From positions 1-28,634 of the forward strand of contig JAEZSL010000114.1 of the NCBI GenBank assembly GCA_023443925.1: a DNA stretch of 28,634 nucleotides, read 5' to 3'. The stretch is from Bacillota bacterium. Its GTDB lineage: Bacteria; Bacillota_A; Clostridia; Lachnospirales; Lachnospiraceae. Shown piece by piece: positions 15,972-24,648 of the stretch. The first letter of the stretch is position 1, and each line of letters opens with the position of its first letter. The notes under the pieces are model-generated. The model made no database searches. It saw nothing but the letters and a program-made list of their open reading frames with translations, and was not told where the DNA came from. A program made the translations under genes and the position numbers.

Positions 15972-18900
15972 TTAATTCTTTTTAAATAATTTCGGTGCCG
16001 CTAATATTCCGGTTCTTTTCAGCTGATATTCATAGCTGTATCTTGCGCCTTCCGTCCTCCAGGCATCCGGTCCCATCCATTTTATACCTTCATCACAGCA
16101 ATGTATCGGCCCGAAGGTATTGATGCGGTTGCCATAGGAAGTGATCTGAAGCTGATGTTTTCCGGACAAATGTCCGAGCTTTAGCCGGTAAGGAGCAAAC
16201 ATAATATCTCCGGCTTCTTTACCGTCAACCTTTACCGAAAGCAGCGGTGCCCTGAATTTCGTTATTTCCAGCTCATATTCACCGTCTTCAACTTCCACGT
16301 CGCAGATATAATTCATGTTTCCGCCGTAGAACGGGAAAGCCTGCATAGTTAGATCACTAAAGCCGATCTGTTCCGGCTTTGCAGCCAGTGCAGCCGTATT
16401 TCCCCATAGCTTTACTCCGAAATCACCCAGTATATAACACCATTCTAAGTTGGTTTTCCGGTTATAGGGGATTGTTAAAATCAGTTCATTTAAACCGGCT
16501 CTCACCTTTTCTAAACATACCAGCCGGATACTGTTATCCACATAATAACCATTTACCAAAACCTGTTGATCTTCATCATTAAAACTTATTTTTAAGCCTT
16601 CTGTCTGTTCCAGGGCTAAATTAACCATAACACCTTCAAGTTCCGATTCAAAGGTATAACGCAGTTTTAACACATGGGCATCCGCTTCTGCGTCTGCTTC
16701 CGTCCAGGGCTGTGCTACCGCTGCATTTTTAAGGGGATAACCCAGCTTTTTCCGGAGGATGTTGTCAATACGCAGAATTTCTTCCTTAGCCTGATAGGCT
16801 TCCCCATCCAGAGAATATTCGCACTGATCCAGCATTAAGACATTGGGTTCCTCGTTTTGATACCCGTTTCTGCCGGTGAGGATAGAAGACAGTTTATACA
16901 CAGGATTCGATTCCTCCGGTAACACTTCTTTACCAATTCCCGGCTCCAGATAAAGCAGCAGACTATCTTCCGGATATAATTCATATTCCAGTTCCGTATT
17001 ACCCTCCCGGTAACTTACGGCATGTGGTTTCTTATCTCCTGTCATAGCATCCAGGACGGTCACATGGCAGGTTCCTTTCACAACGACCCTATATTTACGG
17101 CCGGCCGGAATGTCATGATTATGCACTTCTTTCCCGTAAACGATAAATAATACTTTATTCTCGCCGACTTCCCTCATCTGGTATAATAAATGATCGCTGC
17201 GAAGGCCTTGTTCATTATAGATATCAACCTCCCGCTGCTCTTTTAACACTTCCATGAGATTCGCGTAATCAAAAGGAATTTGAACTGTATTTTCCAAAAG
17301 TATGCCAGGCTTTTCATTTTCCAGTCCATCGGTATATTTAGGCAGTTCCCCCATAACAATGACTTTGCCGCCGGATTTTATAAATTCACTTAAGCGGTTA
17401 AGGGTGGAGGAACGCAGGGTAACACATCCGGGAATAATCACCGTATCATAACACATTTCTCCTACCGAAAAGCCGTCACCGGACTCCTGCTGCTTAAGGG
17501 TGTTCATTAAAGATTCCGATATAAAATCAAAATCCTGCAGCCCAAATAACAGCCATTCCGTAACCTGCTTAAACTGCTTCTCCAGTTTTTCTCTCTTATA
17601 ACTGGTCAAATCATGAGGGCCGTAATACAACCAGTAACTTTCCACCGGATGAATCACCCCGATGCGTACCCGGGGCTTTCCGCTTCTTAATGCGGTATTC
17701 ACCCTTCCAAAATAAGTTTCGATCCGGTTATACTTCTTATACCAGGGTGACTGATAGAAAATGGAGGCAGGGTAATCCCGCTTCGCTTCTCCGGCCATGG
17801 AAACCCAGGATAAATGATGTACTCTGTGGGTAATACCAAGGGCTGCCTGCCAGTCACCCTGAAGTTTGTGTCCGCGGAAATCAAAATCCCAGTTCGTCAC
17901 ACCATAAAGTTCGCTGGTAACCTGATTTCCTCCCATCTGATGGGCGGCACTCTGGGCCTGTTTCGCCGTTGTGTACTCCCTCCAGTCGCAGAGCATATCA
18001 ATTCCCGGAACCTGAAAACCCCGGTAATGCCGCATAGCTTCGCCTAAGGCAGCAGTCTGGGAATGCAGCGTCGGCTCTTCCATCATATGGCCTGTCAGAT
18101 AGATATTGTGCTTACTGCACCATTCTCCAAGGGTATCTGAAAAAGCTTCCGCAAATATCTCAGCAATCAGATCATGATAGCGGTACCTGGTTACCGATAC
18201 CTTTTCTTCCGGCAGCTCCCAGAAAACTTCCGGCAGATAATCAAAGAAACTCTCACCGTATTCTTTTTGGTATCTCTCTTCAAATTCATCCGTATAGGGT
18301 ATAATTACTGCTCTCTTATCCTCTCCCCGGTCCAGAGCTGTTTTATGTACGAACTGAGGTTCATCGGTAAATATAGATGGAATTGTACTGCCGAAATCTT
18401 CTCCCAGAGCAGCATGGTATTTTTCATGGGTGGTTTCGATAAACCGTTCTATCGCCTTTTTATCCAGAGTATTTACATAAGCCTGGTTATTGTACCAGGT
18501 ACTGGAGGCACTGATTTCCATATAGGCATACCAGATATTACTGCCGGTTTCCCCCTCCTTAAGCCTGCGGTATTCTTTCAGACAACCGTTCTCAAGCGTT
18601 ACTTCGTACTTTGCCAGAAAGGTTCCGTTGCCTGTGGCATTTCCTCTTGCCGAACTGTCCACAAATTCACCGGCCATATTCTTTAGTTCCTCCTGGCTAA
18701 AAGGTGAAAATACCAAATACCGGCTGCGGTATGCCGTATCCTTTGTCACTTCTCCTCCGCCAAACCCGGAAGGCCAGCGGTCTTCATCATAAAGATAGGC
18801 TTTCATATCCAGGTGCTTTGCCTTTTGAACGCAGGCCTTTACAATGTCAATAAATTCTTCGCTCATATATTGTGTATCCAGGCCGGTACGGCAGTGCATG

Positions 18901-19046
18901 GTAAACCCGCCCATACCCATTTCATGAAAATAATCGATCTGCTTTAAGATCAAATCTTTGTCCAACTTACAATTCCATGCCCAAAAAGGCGCTCCCCGAA
19001 ACATAGATGACGGATTTTTAAATTCATTCAGATAATTAGCTGACAT
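15972..19046 (-). CDS. GH106-like glycoside hydrolase (probable alpha-L-rhamnosidase), longer paralogue
   Basis: A 1024-residue cytoplasmic hydrolase with no signal peptide. The N-terminal barrel has PFWAWNCKL (about 20-28), LYDEDRWPSGFGGGE (85-99), SIFTDEPQF (Glu229), GHMMEEPTLHSQ (319-330) and TSELYG (Glu379); the acidic residues are the likely catalytic ones. A middle domain at about 450-640 resembles the glutamine-amidotransferase-like fold often found in large beta-galactosidases and GH106 proteins, and the C-terminal 200 residues form beta-sandwich sugar-binding domains. AGGAGG precedes the ATG at 19046. It follows the binding-protein gene after about 250 bp that hold a MITE-like element, and precedes GH78. 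Rhamnosidase activity is inferred from the family and the GH78 neighbour; another deoxysugar or uronate linkage is possible. Confidence 0.82.
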   Translation of the reverse strand: MSANYLNEFKNPSSMFRGAPFWAWNCKLDKDLILKQIDYFHEMGMGGFTMHCRTGLDTQYMSEEFIDIVKACVQKAKHLDMKAYLYDEDRWPSGFGGGEVTKDTAYRSRYLVFSPFSQEELKNMAGEFVDSSARGNATGNGTFLAKYEVTLENGCLKEYRRLKEGETGSNIWYAYMEISASSTWYNNQAYVNTLDKKAIERFIETTHEKYHAALGEDFGSTIPSIFTDEPQFVHKTALDRGEDKRAVIIPYTDEFEERYQKEYGESFFDYLPEVFWELPEEKVSVTRYRYHDLIAEIFAEAFSDTLGEWCSKHNIYLTGHMMEEPTLHSQTAALGEAMRHYRGFQVPGIDMLCDWREYTTAKQAQSAAHQMGGNQVTSELYGVTNWDFDFRGHKLQGDWQAALGITHRVHHLSWVSMAGEAKRDYPASIFYQSPWYKKYNRIETYFGRVNTALRSGKPRVRIGVIHPVESYWLYYGPHDLTSYKREKLEKQFKQVTEWLLFGLQDFDFISESLMNTLKQQESGDGFSVGEMCYDTVIIPGCVTLRSSTLNRLSEFIKSGGKVIVMGELPKYTDGLENEKPGILLENTVQIPFDYANLMEVLKEQREVDIYNEQGLRSDHLLYQMREVGENKVLFIVYGKEVHNHDIPAGRKYRVVVKGTCHVTVLDAMTGDKKPHAVSYREGNTELEYELYPEDSLLLYLEPGIGKEVLPEESNPVYKLSSILTGRNGYQNEEPNVLMLDQCEYSLDGEAYQAKEEILRIDNILRKKLGYPLKNAAVAQPWTEADAEADAHVLKLRYTFESELEGVMVNLALEQTEGLKISFNDEDQQVLVNGYYVDNSIRLVCLEKVRAGLNELILTIPYNRKTNLEWCYILGDFGVKLWGNTAALAAKPEQIGFSDLTMQAFPFYGGNMNYICDVEVEDGEYELEITKFRAPLLSVKVDGKEAGDIMFAPYRLKLGHLSGKHQLQITSYGNRINTFGPIHCCDEGIKWMGPDAWRTEGARYSYEYQLKRTGILAAPKLFKKN

Positions 19047-19123
19047 AAATACCTCCTGTTTTTGTATTGTCCTAAATACTATATCACTAAATTCTACCGT
19101 TATCTACCAATAATTGTGAAAGA

Positions 19124-19289
19124 GGGCTGGTGCAAAATTAAAAATTCATCTGCTCTGTGGAAAATATGGTTTATAATTCACAAACATTACTGTGGAAGTA
19201 TACCCACTGGCTGCTGATAAGAGAATGCAGCCGTTATAAAACCTTATTCCGGACCAGGCTTTGGCAAACTTATTATTTTGCAACAACCC
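19124..19289. mobile_element. MITE-like element with 15-bp terminal inverted repeats
   Basis: The left end GGGCTGGTGCAAAAT (19124-19138) and the reverse complement of the right end at 19275-19289 (GGGTTGTTGCAAAAT) agree at 13 of 15 bases. The GGG-TGTTGCAAAA type of end resembles IS1182-like transposons (from memory). The 166-bp interior has no open frame; it includes GGCTGC and GCAGCC arms (19209-19232) that form a hairpin. No target-site duplication is visible. It lies between the solute-binding protein and GH106-like genes. Confidence 0.6.
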
Positions 19290-19297
19290 CTATACTT

Positions 19298-21034
19298 TTA
19301 TTTTTTAAGTTCCGCCGGTAATTCGCAGCCCAACTTTTCTGCTTTCGCATTAAGTACATCCAAGCCACCTTTGTCCAGATATTCCTGTACAAAGTCATCC
19401 CATTCGTTTAAGTTTCTTTCACCGGTAATAAACTTATATTCCTGAGCAAGTACATACTCATTTATATTTGGTGCAATATCTCCTGATATGGTAGATAGCA
19501 TTGCGTCATTCGGCCAGCGGTCATAACCTGCCATTCTGGTATTTCCTTCATTAATCTTATCAACATAAGCTTTATAATCAGCCTCTGCATCTTCCGCGCA
19601 ATATTCTTTTTGCCATTTGAGTGTATAACCAAAAATCTGCCAGGGTGCCAGCGCCAGATTATCGGTGCCATACTTGGTAAACCCAGGGTGTGTTTTGTCC
19701 ACATAGCAATAACTGGAGCCGTCTTCATTATATTGTCTTACATCCGCAGTATATCCTTCATGAATTTCCATGCCACCACCTTGTACGGTTGCAAAGTAAG
19801 CTTCACCGCCATAACACATGGCATCTAAAATGTGACAGATTCTTTTTAACTTTCCTGCATCATTTTTTACGGCACTTTTCGGAATAGCAAAGCATTCACC
19901 GGCATTACCACCAGCGGACCCCTTTGTACCCTTAAGCAGTTGTTCCAGATAGCTCCAATTCTGAGCTAACGAATAATCATTGTTGTTAGCATTTACATAC
20001 TCCTGGTAAAGAGAGCCGGACGGATAATTAACCATTCCGATTTTATCTTTTAGTGTAAAGGATTTCGCGGTCTCCCAATCAATTGTAAACCAATCGGGTG
20101 CTAATACATTTATTTGATATAACTTATTTAAGAATTCTATGTATCCTTTTGTACTTCCGTCCAGCATTGGTGATACCAGCGTACCATTCTCTGCATGTTC
20201 AGAAGGATTACCAAATAAAGGTCTAAGTCCTTCCAGCATACCAAAGCCTTTTCCTGCACCGGAACCTGTCATAAAATAGGTGTCAGCCTTGCCATTACCA
20301 TCCGGATCATTAAAAGTACATGCTTTCGCATACTCTACTATGTCCTCCAAAGTTGCCGGCATATCCATTCCTAACGCAGTCAGCCAGTCCTGACGGATAG
20401 AAAGCCCCCATATGTCGCCATCCTGAATTGCATACTTTGATATAAATGGAATTGTCCCATCCTCCATGGTACTCCATTCTAGAATTGTATTGGTAACAAA
20501 TTTACGGGTTTGCGGTAAGTAAGGATAGATTTCAGAAGCATCTGTCAATAATCCTTGGGAACCTAACGTAAATCCAAAATTTGTGTTGGGTATTATGGTT
20601 AAATCCGGAACATCACCGGAGGAAAATCTCGTTGAAAGTATTGTCTCCATATCCGAACCAGAAGAGGTGGTAAATTTTATTGTAACATTATAAGTTTTTT
20701 CAAGCCATGCCTTAATCGGATCATCTTTGGGTGGTTCTGTACCGTAATTATAGGTATAAAACTCCAAATCATAATGCACGCTCATGTCATCGTAATCATA
20801 ATATCCAGCTTCTGCAAGGGTTGGATTTTTTGGCATTGAATCCGGGAATACAATATCCGTAAATGCCGGAACCATATCCGATGACTCTGAACCCTCAACA
20901 GAGGAATTTTCTGAAGTACTTGTTGTACCTGTAGAGGTGACCGGATTATTTTTTTTGGTTGGAGCACATCCGATCAATGAAAACACCATAACAATTGACA
21001 GGGCTAATCCTAAAATCTTTGAAATTTTTTTCAT
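19298..21034 (-). CDS. ABC transporter extracellular solute-binding lipoprotein (LplA/YtcQ-like)
   Basis: Captures oligosaccharide outside the cell for the two permeases. Residues 1-23 are a lipoprotein signal: basic MKKISK, a hydrophobic core and the lipobox SLIGC with Cys23 as lipid anchor. A serine/threonine-rich linker (about 30-55) tethers the large binding domain. Features such as the DPDGNGKADTYF calcium-loop-like segment and the 578-residue length fit the large binding proteins of the Lpl/Ytc group, which in Bacillus subtilis (YtcQ) serves unsaturated rhamnogalacturonan. The frame extends to 21094 but AAGGAGAG just before the ATG at 21034 and the signal peptide fix the start. No ATPase gene is seen in the locus; importers of this class commonly borrow a shared MsmK-type ATPase. 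Confidence 0.92.
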   Translation of the reverse strand: MKKISKILGLALSIVMVFSLIGCAPTKKNNPVTSTGTTSTSENSSVEGSESSDMVPAFTDIVFPDSMPKNPTLAEAGYYDYDDMSVHYDLEFYTYNYGTEPPKDDPIKAWLEKTYNVTIKFTTSSGSDMETILSTRFSSGDVPDLTIIPNTNFGFTLGSQGLLTDASEIYPYLPQTRKFVTNTILEWSTMEDGTIPFISKYAIQDGDIWGLSIRQDWLTALGMDMPATLEDIVEYAKACTFNDPDGNGKADTYFMTGSGAGKGFGMLEGLRPLFGNPSEHAENGTLVSPMLDGSTKGYIEFLNKLYQINVLAPDWFTIDWETAKSFTLKDKIGMVNYPSGSLYQEYVNANNNDYSLAQNWSYLEQLLKGTKGSAGGNAGECFAIPKSAVKNDAGKLKRICHILDAMCYGGEAYFATVQGGGMEIHEGYTADVRQYNEDGSSYCYVDKTHPGFTKYGTDNLALAPWQIFGYTLKWQKEYCAEDAEADYKAYVDKINEGNTRMAGYDRWPNDAMLSTISGDIAPNINEYVLAQEYKFITGERNLNEWDDFVQEYLDKGGLDVLNAKAEKLGCELPAELKK

Positions 21035-21092
21035 TTTTTCTCTCCTTTTTTTATTTATATCAGCGTTACCGCCATAACCTGCCTCAAATGAC

Positions 21093-21143
21093 ATTTGGCC
21101 TGATATTATAAAAATGCCATCTTGCAGCTGATAAAGGCCAAAT
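21093..21143. repeat. Inverted repeat in the permease-binding protein gap
   Basis: ATTTGGCCT (21093-21101) and AGGCCAAAT (21135-21143) are perfect 9-bp arms with a 33-base loop. It could form a stem in the leader of the binding-protein mRNA and raise the stability of that segment, a usual way to make more binding protein than permease. Confidence 0.55.
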
Positions 21144-21147
21144 CAAT

Positions 21148-21179
21148 ATTATACACAAGCTGAGCCTGATGCTTGTCAA
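21148..21179 (-). promoter_or_regulatory. Internal promoter-like site with consensus boxes and a 20-bp spacer
   Basis: Read on the minus strand: perfect TTGACA (21174-21179), a 20-bp spacer (21154-21173), perfect TATAAT (21148-21153). Within and beside the spacer lie inverted arms ACAAGC (21155-21160) and GCTTGT (21171-21176). The spacer is too long for efficient sigma-A use unless a regulator compensates. It begins 8 bp after the permease stop codon and would drive the binding-protein gene. Confidence 0.5.
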
Positions 21180-21186
21180 GAATAAA

Positions 21187-22083
21187 TTATTCCTTTACAG
21201 AACCGGTATACATACCGTGTATAAAATATTTCTGCAGGAATGGATAGACACATAGGATTGGTAAAACTGCTATAACGACACTTGCCATTTTCATGGACTG
21301 CGTTGTCATCTTTGCATAGGTGTTTACATTACTCATGATATCGCCGGATGTATTCTGATTTAATAGATTTCTGATAATATATTGGATCGGATACAAATTG
21401 GCATCTCTAACATAAACCATTGCTCCAAACCAATCATTCCAATGAATGACCGCCGCAAACAAACCTAATGCTAATATACTGGGCTTTAATAATGGTATAG
21501 CCATATACCAAAGTTTCTGCAATTCGGAAGCTCCATCTAAATCGGCTGAATCCATAATGTCGTTGGGAATACCTTCTACGAATAATTTAATAACTAAAAT
21601 ACCATAGGTATTAGCCAGTCCCGGAACAATGTAAACCCAGAAAGAGTTTAATAAATGAAGCTTATTCATCAGCAGATAATTCGGAATAAGCCCTCCATTT
21701 AGAATCATAGTTATAATAAAAAACAACATGATTCCACTTCGGAAAGGCAAATCTCTTTTTGCAACGATATATCCAACCGGAACCGTTAGAACAAGTGCAG
21801 CTGCAATTCCTAATATAGTTCTTAATACTGAAATTTTCATACCGTTAAAAAAGTTGGTTCCAGTAACAATATACTCATATGCACTAAAAATCGGTTTTCT
21901 GGGAAATATAACAAAATAGTTCCGGGCAATCATTTCCCCCTCCGAAGTTAATGACATACCTACAACATAAAAGAGAGGGATAATGCAAACGATCATCACT
22001 ATAGTCATCAAAGCTCCGATACTAATCTGATATATAAGTTCTGACCTTGACATTTTTATCTTGTTTGAAGATTGTTTTTTCAT
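21187..22083 (-). CDS. Carbohydrate ABC transporter permease (LplC/YtcP-like)
   Basis: One of the two membrane subunits of the oligosaccharide importer (CUT1 type). With the start at 22083 it has 298 residues and six predicted helices, the first at about 17-42. The EAA loop that docks the ATPase is seen as DSADLDGASELQKLWYMAIP at about 178-197. The C-terminus FLQKYFIHGMYTGSVKE is the typical ending of this subfamily (FIKGMMxGSVKG). The longer frame starts at a GTG (22119), but AAAGGA upstream of ATG 22083 is the better site. It lies 65 bp after the partner permease. Confidence 0.92.
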   Translation of the reverse strand: MKKQSSNKIKMSRSELIYQISIGALMTIVMIVCIIPLFYVVGMSLTSEGEMIARNYFVIFPRKPIFSAYEYIVTGTNFFNGMKISVLRTILGIAAALVLTVPVGYIVAKRDLPFRSGIMLFFIITMILNGGLIPNYLLMNKLHLLNSFWVYIVPGLANTYGILVIKLFVEGIPNDIMDSADLDGASELQKLWYMAIPLLKPSILALGLFAAVIHWNDWFGAMVYVRDANLYPIQYIIRNLLNQNTSGDIMSNVNTYAKMTTQSMKMASVVIAVLPILCVYPFLQKYFIHGMYTGSVKE

Positions 22084-22147
22084 TTTTCTTTTTCCTTTCA
22101 CCAAAACGGATATTCGCACGCGGGATTGCTGCTTGATCTATGCCAGG

Positions 22148-23107
22148 TCAAAATAAACCTCTTCCTGAAGTCTTCTTAGCAACTGAATTCGAAATTAATA
22201 TAAGTATCAGACTTATAGAGGCTTTTAACATACTTACCGCAGATCCGATTCCGTATTGCATTTTACCTAAGCCAACGCGGTATACCCAGGTATCGATGAT
22301 ATCTCCGACATCATAGACCGCTACATTATAAAATAGCAAAATCTGCTCAAAATCATTATTCAAAATATTACCAACTGCCATAATAAGTGAAAATGTAATA
22401 ACCGGAATCATCGCCGGAAGAGTTACGGCCTTAATACGCTGTATCGGTCCGGCACCATCAATTTTGGCCGCTTCGTAGAGTTCTGGATTTACTCCTGTCA
22501 ATGCCGCAAAATAAAGAATTGTTCCCCACCCAGCTTCTTTCCATATCTGTGATCCCACTATCAAAGGTACAAAAGCTTTCGGTGATGTCATAAAATCAAC
22601 GCTTTTACCGGTAACCGTTGTGATTACGGCATTGATAAATCCATCACCGGAAAAGAAAGCCATTACGATACCATATATAATTACCCAGGAAAAGAAGTGT
22701 GGTATGTATACCAAGGTTTGATTTATCTTTTTAAATCTTGTACTTCTAAGATCAAACATGGCAATCGTCAGTATAATTGGCGGTAAAAAAGTGAAAATCA
22801 GACGAGCAATACTAATAGTCAAGGTATTGCGAATTAATTTAAGCATTTCTCCTTCGGAGAATATGTAACGATAGTTATCAAGACCTACCCAGGGAGCGTT
22901 CATAATAGTACTCCCGACCTTCATATTTTTAAGTGAAATAAGAAATCCCCATATAATTGGGATGTACAAAAAAACAAAATAATACAATATAGCTATAATA
23001 AGAATGGGAAATAACAACTTATACTTTTTCATTCGATATTTCAGTGAACGTTGTTCCTCCATCGTATTTAATTTTTGCTGCTTAAACAAATACCTGCCTT
23101 TTTTCAT
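22148..23107 (-). CDS. ABC transporter permease (LplB/YteP-like)
   Basis: The partner membrane subunit of the importer, 319 residues with six helices after a charged N-terminus of about 30 residues. The EAA loop is EAAKIDGAGPIQRIKAVTLP at about 212-231. WVGLDNYRYIF at about 73-83 is the usual periplasmic-side motif of the LplB/UgpA branch. It is the first gene of the six-gene unit. AAAGGG stands about ten bases before the ATG at 23107. Its promoter should lie in the 305-bp region shared with the divergent AraC gene, where a minus-strand TATAAA (23179-23184) is seen without a good -35, as expected for an activator-dependent promoter. Confidence 0.93.
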   Translation of the reverse strand: MKKGRYLFKQQKLNTMEEQRSLKYRMKKYKLLFPILIIAILYYFVFLYIPIIWGFLISLKNMKVGSTIMNAPWVGLDNYRYIFSEGEMLKLIRNTLTISIARLIFTFLPPIILTIAMFDLRSTRFKKINQTLVYIPHFFSWVIIYGIVMAFFSGDGFINAVITTVTGKSVDFMTSPKAFVPLIVGSQIWKEAGWGTILYFAALTGVNPELYEAAKIDGAGPIQRIKAVTLPAMIPVITFSLIMAVGNILNNDFEQILLFYNVAVYDVGDIIDTWVYRVGLGKMQYGIGSAVSMLKASISLILILISNSVAKKTSGRGLF

Positions 23108-23359
23108 ATTTCTTAATCCCTTTCTTATTTCGTATTTCTAAAATCATATTTCTGTATGTTTAAATACCTTTCTTCACTTTTATAGAACATATATGAAGCA
23201 TGGTATGTAATTAAAAACCGGTTGCAAATCACCTGTTCATTGTGGTACATTACCCATATAACTAAGTGTTACATCTTTTATATATACAATATTACTAAAC
23301 AGCCGTAGGCGTAACTACATAAAAAGCACAGTATATTTACATCAAAACTTCAGTTTTTA

Positions 23360-23389
23360 TTTACAATTCCTATTGCAGTCAAATATAAT
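23360..23389 (+). promoter_or_regulatory. Sigma-A-type promoter of the divergent AraC gene
   Basis: TTTACA (23360-23365), an 18-bp spacer, then a perfect TATAAT (23384-23389). Transcription would start near 23396, just before AGGA (23403-23406) and the GTG start at 23413. The rest of the 23108-23412 region is AT-rich; I see no catabolite-repression (cre) site and no clear AraC-type direct repeats in it. Confidence 0.65.
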
Positions 23390-23412
23390 AAACTCAAAAA
23401 TCAGGATGAAAA

Positions 23413-24429
23413 GTGGTGTTTCCTATGCTTCCTTATAAAACATTAGATAATATTTTACATCAATTAGAACCCGAAGAAGAGCTATACAAGGCTCATCTTG
23501 CAGAACCGGATTTGTCCGATCTTCCGTACATACTCTCGGGCAATACACCGGTATACATTATGGCTGCTGATATTGTACCTCCTTTTTCCCATGCACCTCA
23601 TCCCTCCATTATGATGCGAAAGACCAATCGCTTTATTAATGTATACCCTCATGTTCATCCCTGGATTGAGTTAGGCTATATGTATTCCGGCAGCTGTGAT
23701 CATACTATCTTTAATACTTCCCATACATTGAAAAAGGGACAGGTCTTTATTTTAGATTCCGAAGCGCCTCATTCCGTTGAGAATCTGGGTGAAAATGATA
23801 TATTAATTACAATGATTATGAGTAAACCTTATTTCACAGACTCATTTTTTAATCACTTTTCAGAAGAAAGTGTTCTATCACGTTTTCTCGTTAACGCTAT
23901 TTCAAAACAGACCTCTCATGATAATTATATTATATTTAATTCGGAGAAAAACCGGCGTGTAACCATGTTCCTGTTAGAGCTTATGTGTGAGCATATCAGT
24001 CCCTCAATGAACTCCCAGGACATTATAAGCAGTTTGATCAGCTTGCTGTTTCTGGAGCTGATCAGTGTTTTTGAAGCCGATAAAGCCCTTCAGCAGCTGC
24101 AACTGAATAAATCGACGATTGTACCTATTTTAAAATATATAGAATCAAACTATAAATACTGTGATTTAAAGAGTACCGCCGCTTTCTTTAATATGAACCC
24201 CAATTACTTAACTACGATTTTAAAGCGGGATACCGGATATTCTTTCAAAGAATTAATTCAGAAGCAGAGATTCCGGTCCATCACCAATCTCCTGCGCAAT
24301 ACGAAACTTTCCGTTGAAGAGATTGCATTTCAGACCGGATATGAGAATACGACTTACTTTTATAAGAAGTTCCGGGAAGAATTCGGGTGTTCCCCGAAAG
24401 AATACCGCCGCCTGCATATTCACAGGTAG
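23413..24429 (+). CDS. AraC family regulator with N-terminal cupin domain (putative activator of the rhamnoside locus)
   Basis: A 338-residue sugar-type AraC regulator. The N-terminal cupin-like sensor includes INVYPHVHPWIELGYMYSGS (about 75-94) and GQVFILDSEAPHSV (about 109-122); a helical linker follows, then the C-terminal double helix-turn-helix at about 235-335 (LKSTAAFFNMNPNYLTTILK and VEEIAFQTGYENTTYFYKKF, ending FGCSPKEYRR). Translation probably starts at GTG 23413, six bases after AGGA; ATG 23425 is an alternative. Its divergent placement against the transporter-hydrolase operon makes it the likely local activator, responding to rhamnose or an oligosaccharide; the ligand is inferred. 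Confidence 0.9.
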   Translation: MVFPMLPYKTLDNILHQLEPEEELYKAHLAEPDLSDLPYILSGNTPVYIMAADIVPPFSHAPHPSIMMRKTNRFINVYPHVHPWIELGYMYSGSCDHTIFNTSHTLKKGQVFILDSEAPHSVENLGENDILITMIMSKPYFTDSFFNHFSEESVLSRFLVNAISKQTSHDNYIIFNSEKNRRVTMFLLELMCEHISPSMNSQDIISSLISLLFLELISVFEADKALQQLQLNKSTIVPILKYIESNYKYCDLKSTAAFFNMNPNYLTTILKRDTGYSFKELIQKQRFRSITNLLRNTKLSVEEIAFQTGYENTTYFYKKFREEFGCSPKEYRRLHIHR

Positions 24430-24475
24430 CGGGCAGGACAAAGATTTGGTAGAATTTCTGCCTTTGACAGAGTTA

Positions 24476-24508
24476 GCCTAATAAAGTTTCGCCTGATAAA
24501 GTTTATCA
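24476..24508. repeat. Tandem 15-bp duplication ending in a palindrome
   Basis: GCCTAATAAAGTTTC (24476-24490) is followed directly by GCCTGATAAAGTTTA (24491-24505), 13 of 15 bases identical. The second copy forms the 15-bp palindrome TGATAAAGTTTATCA (24494-24508). It sits about 45 bp after the AraC gene; function unknown. Confidence 0.6.
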
Positions 24509-24530
24509 TAAACCTAAATCCACAAAGTGA

Positions 24531-24554
24531 AAACGGACTCTCTAGAGTCCGTTT
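24531..24554. terminator. Bidirectional terminator between convergent araC-type and pucR-type genes
   Basis: AAACGGACTC and GAGTCCGTTT form a perfect 10-bp stem with loop TCTA. On the minus strand the stem runs into TTTTCACTTT, so it serves the PucR-type gene best, but the position about 100 bases from both stops suits either gene. Confidence 0.75.
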
Positions 24555-24648
24555 GCTGTTAGATAAGAAAAAGAAGTTGTTACACTAAGAGATGCATTTA
24601 TTTTTCTTACAACTCCTTTTTTTCAAATCTACAGATCATATTCAGTTT

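Noticed and set aside
18174..18686. Plus-strand frame of 170 codons within the 1024-residue hydrolase gene
   Set aside because: Antisense to a conserved catalytic domain (the FTDEP region); no promoter or ribosome site.
19124..19289. Target-site duplication around the MITE-like element
   Set aside because: The bases on either side (GAAAGA on the left, CTATAC on the right) do not match, so no duplication can be claimed.
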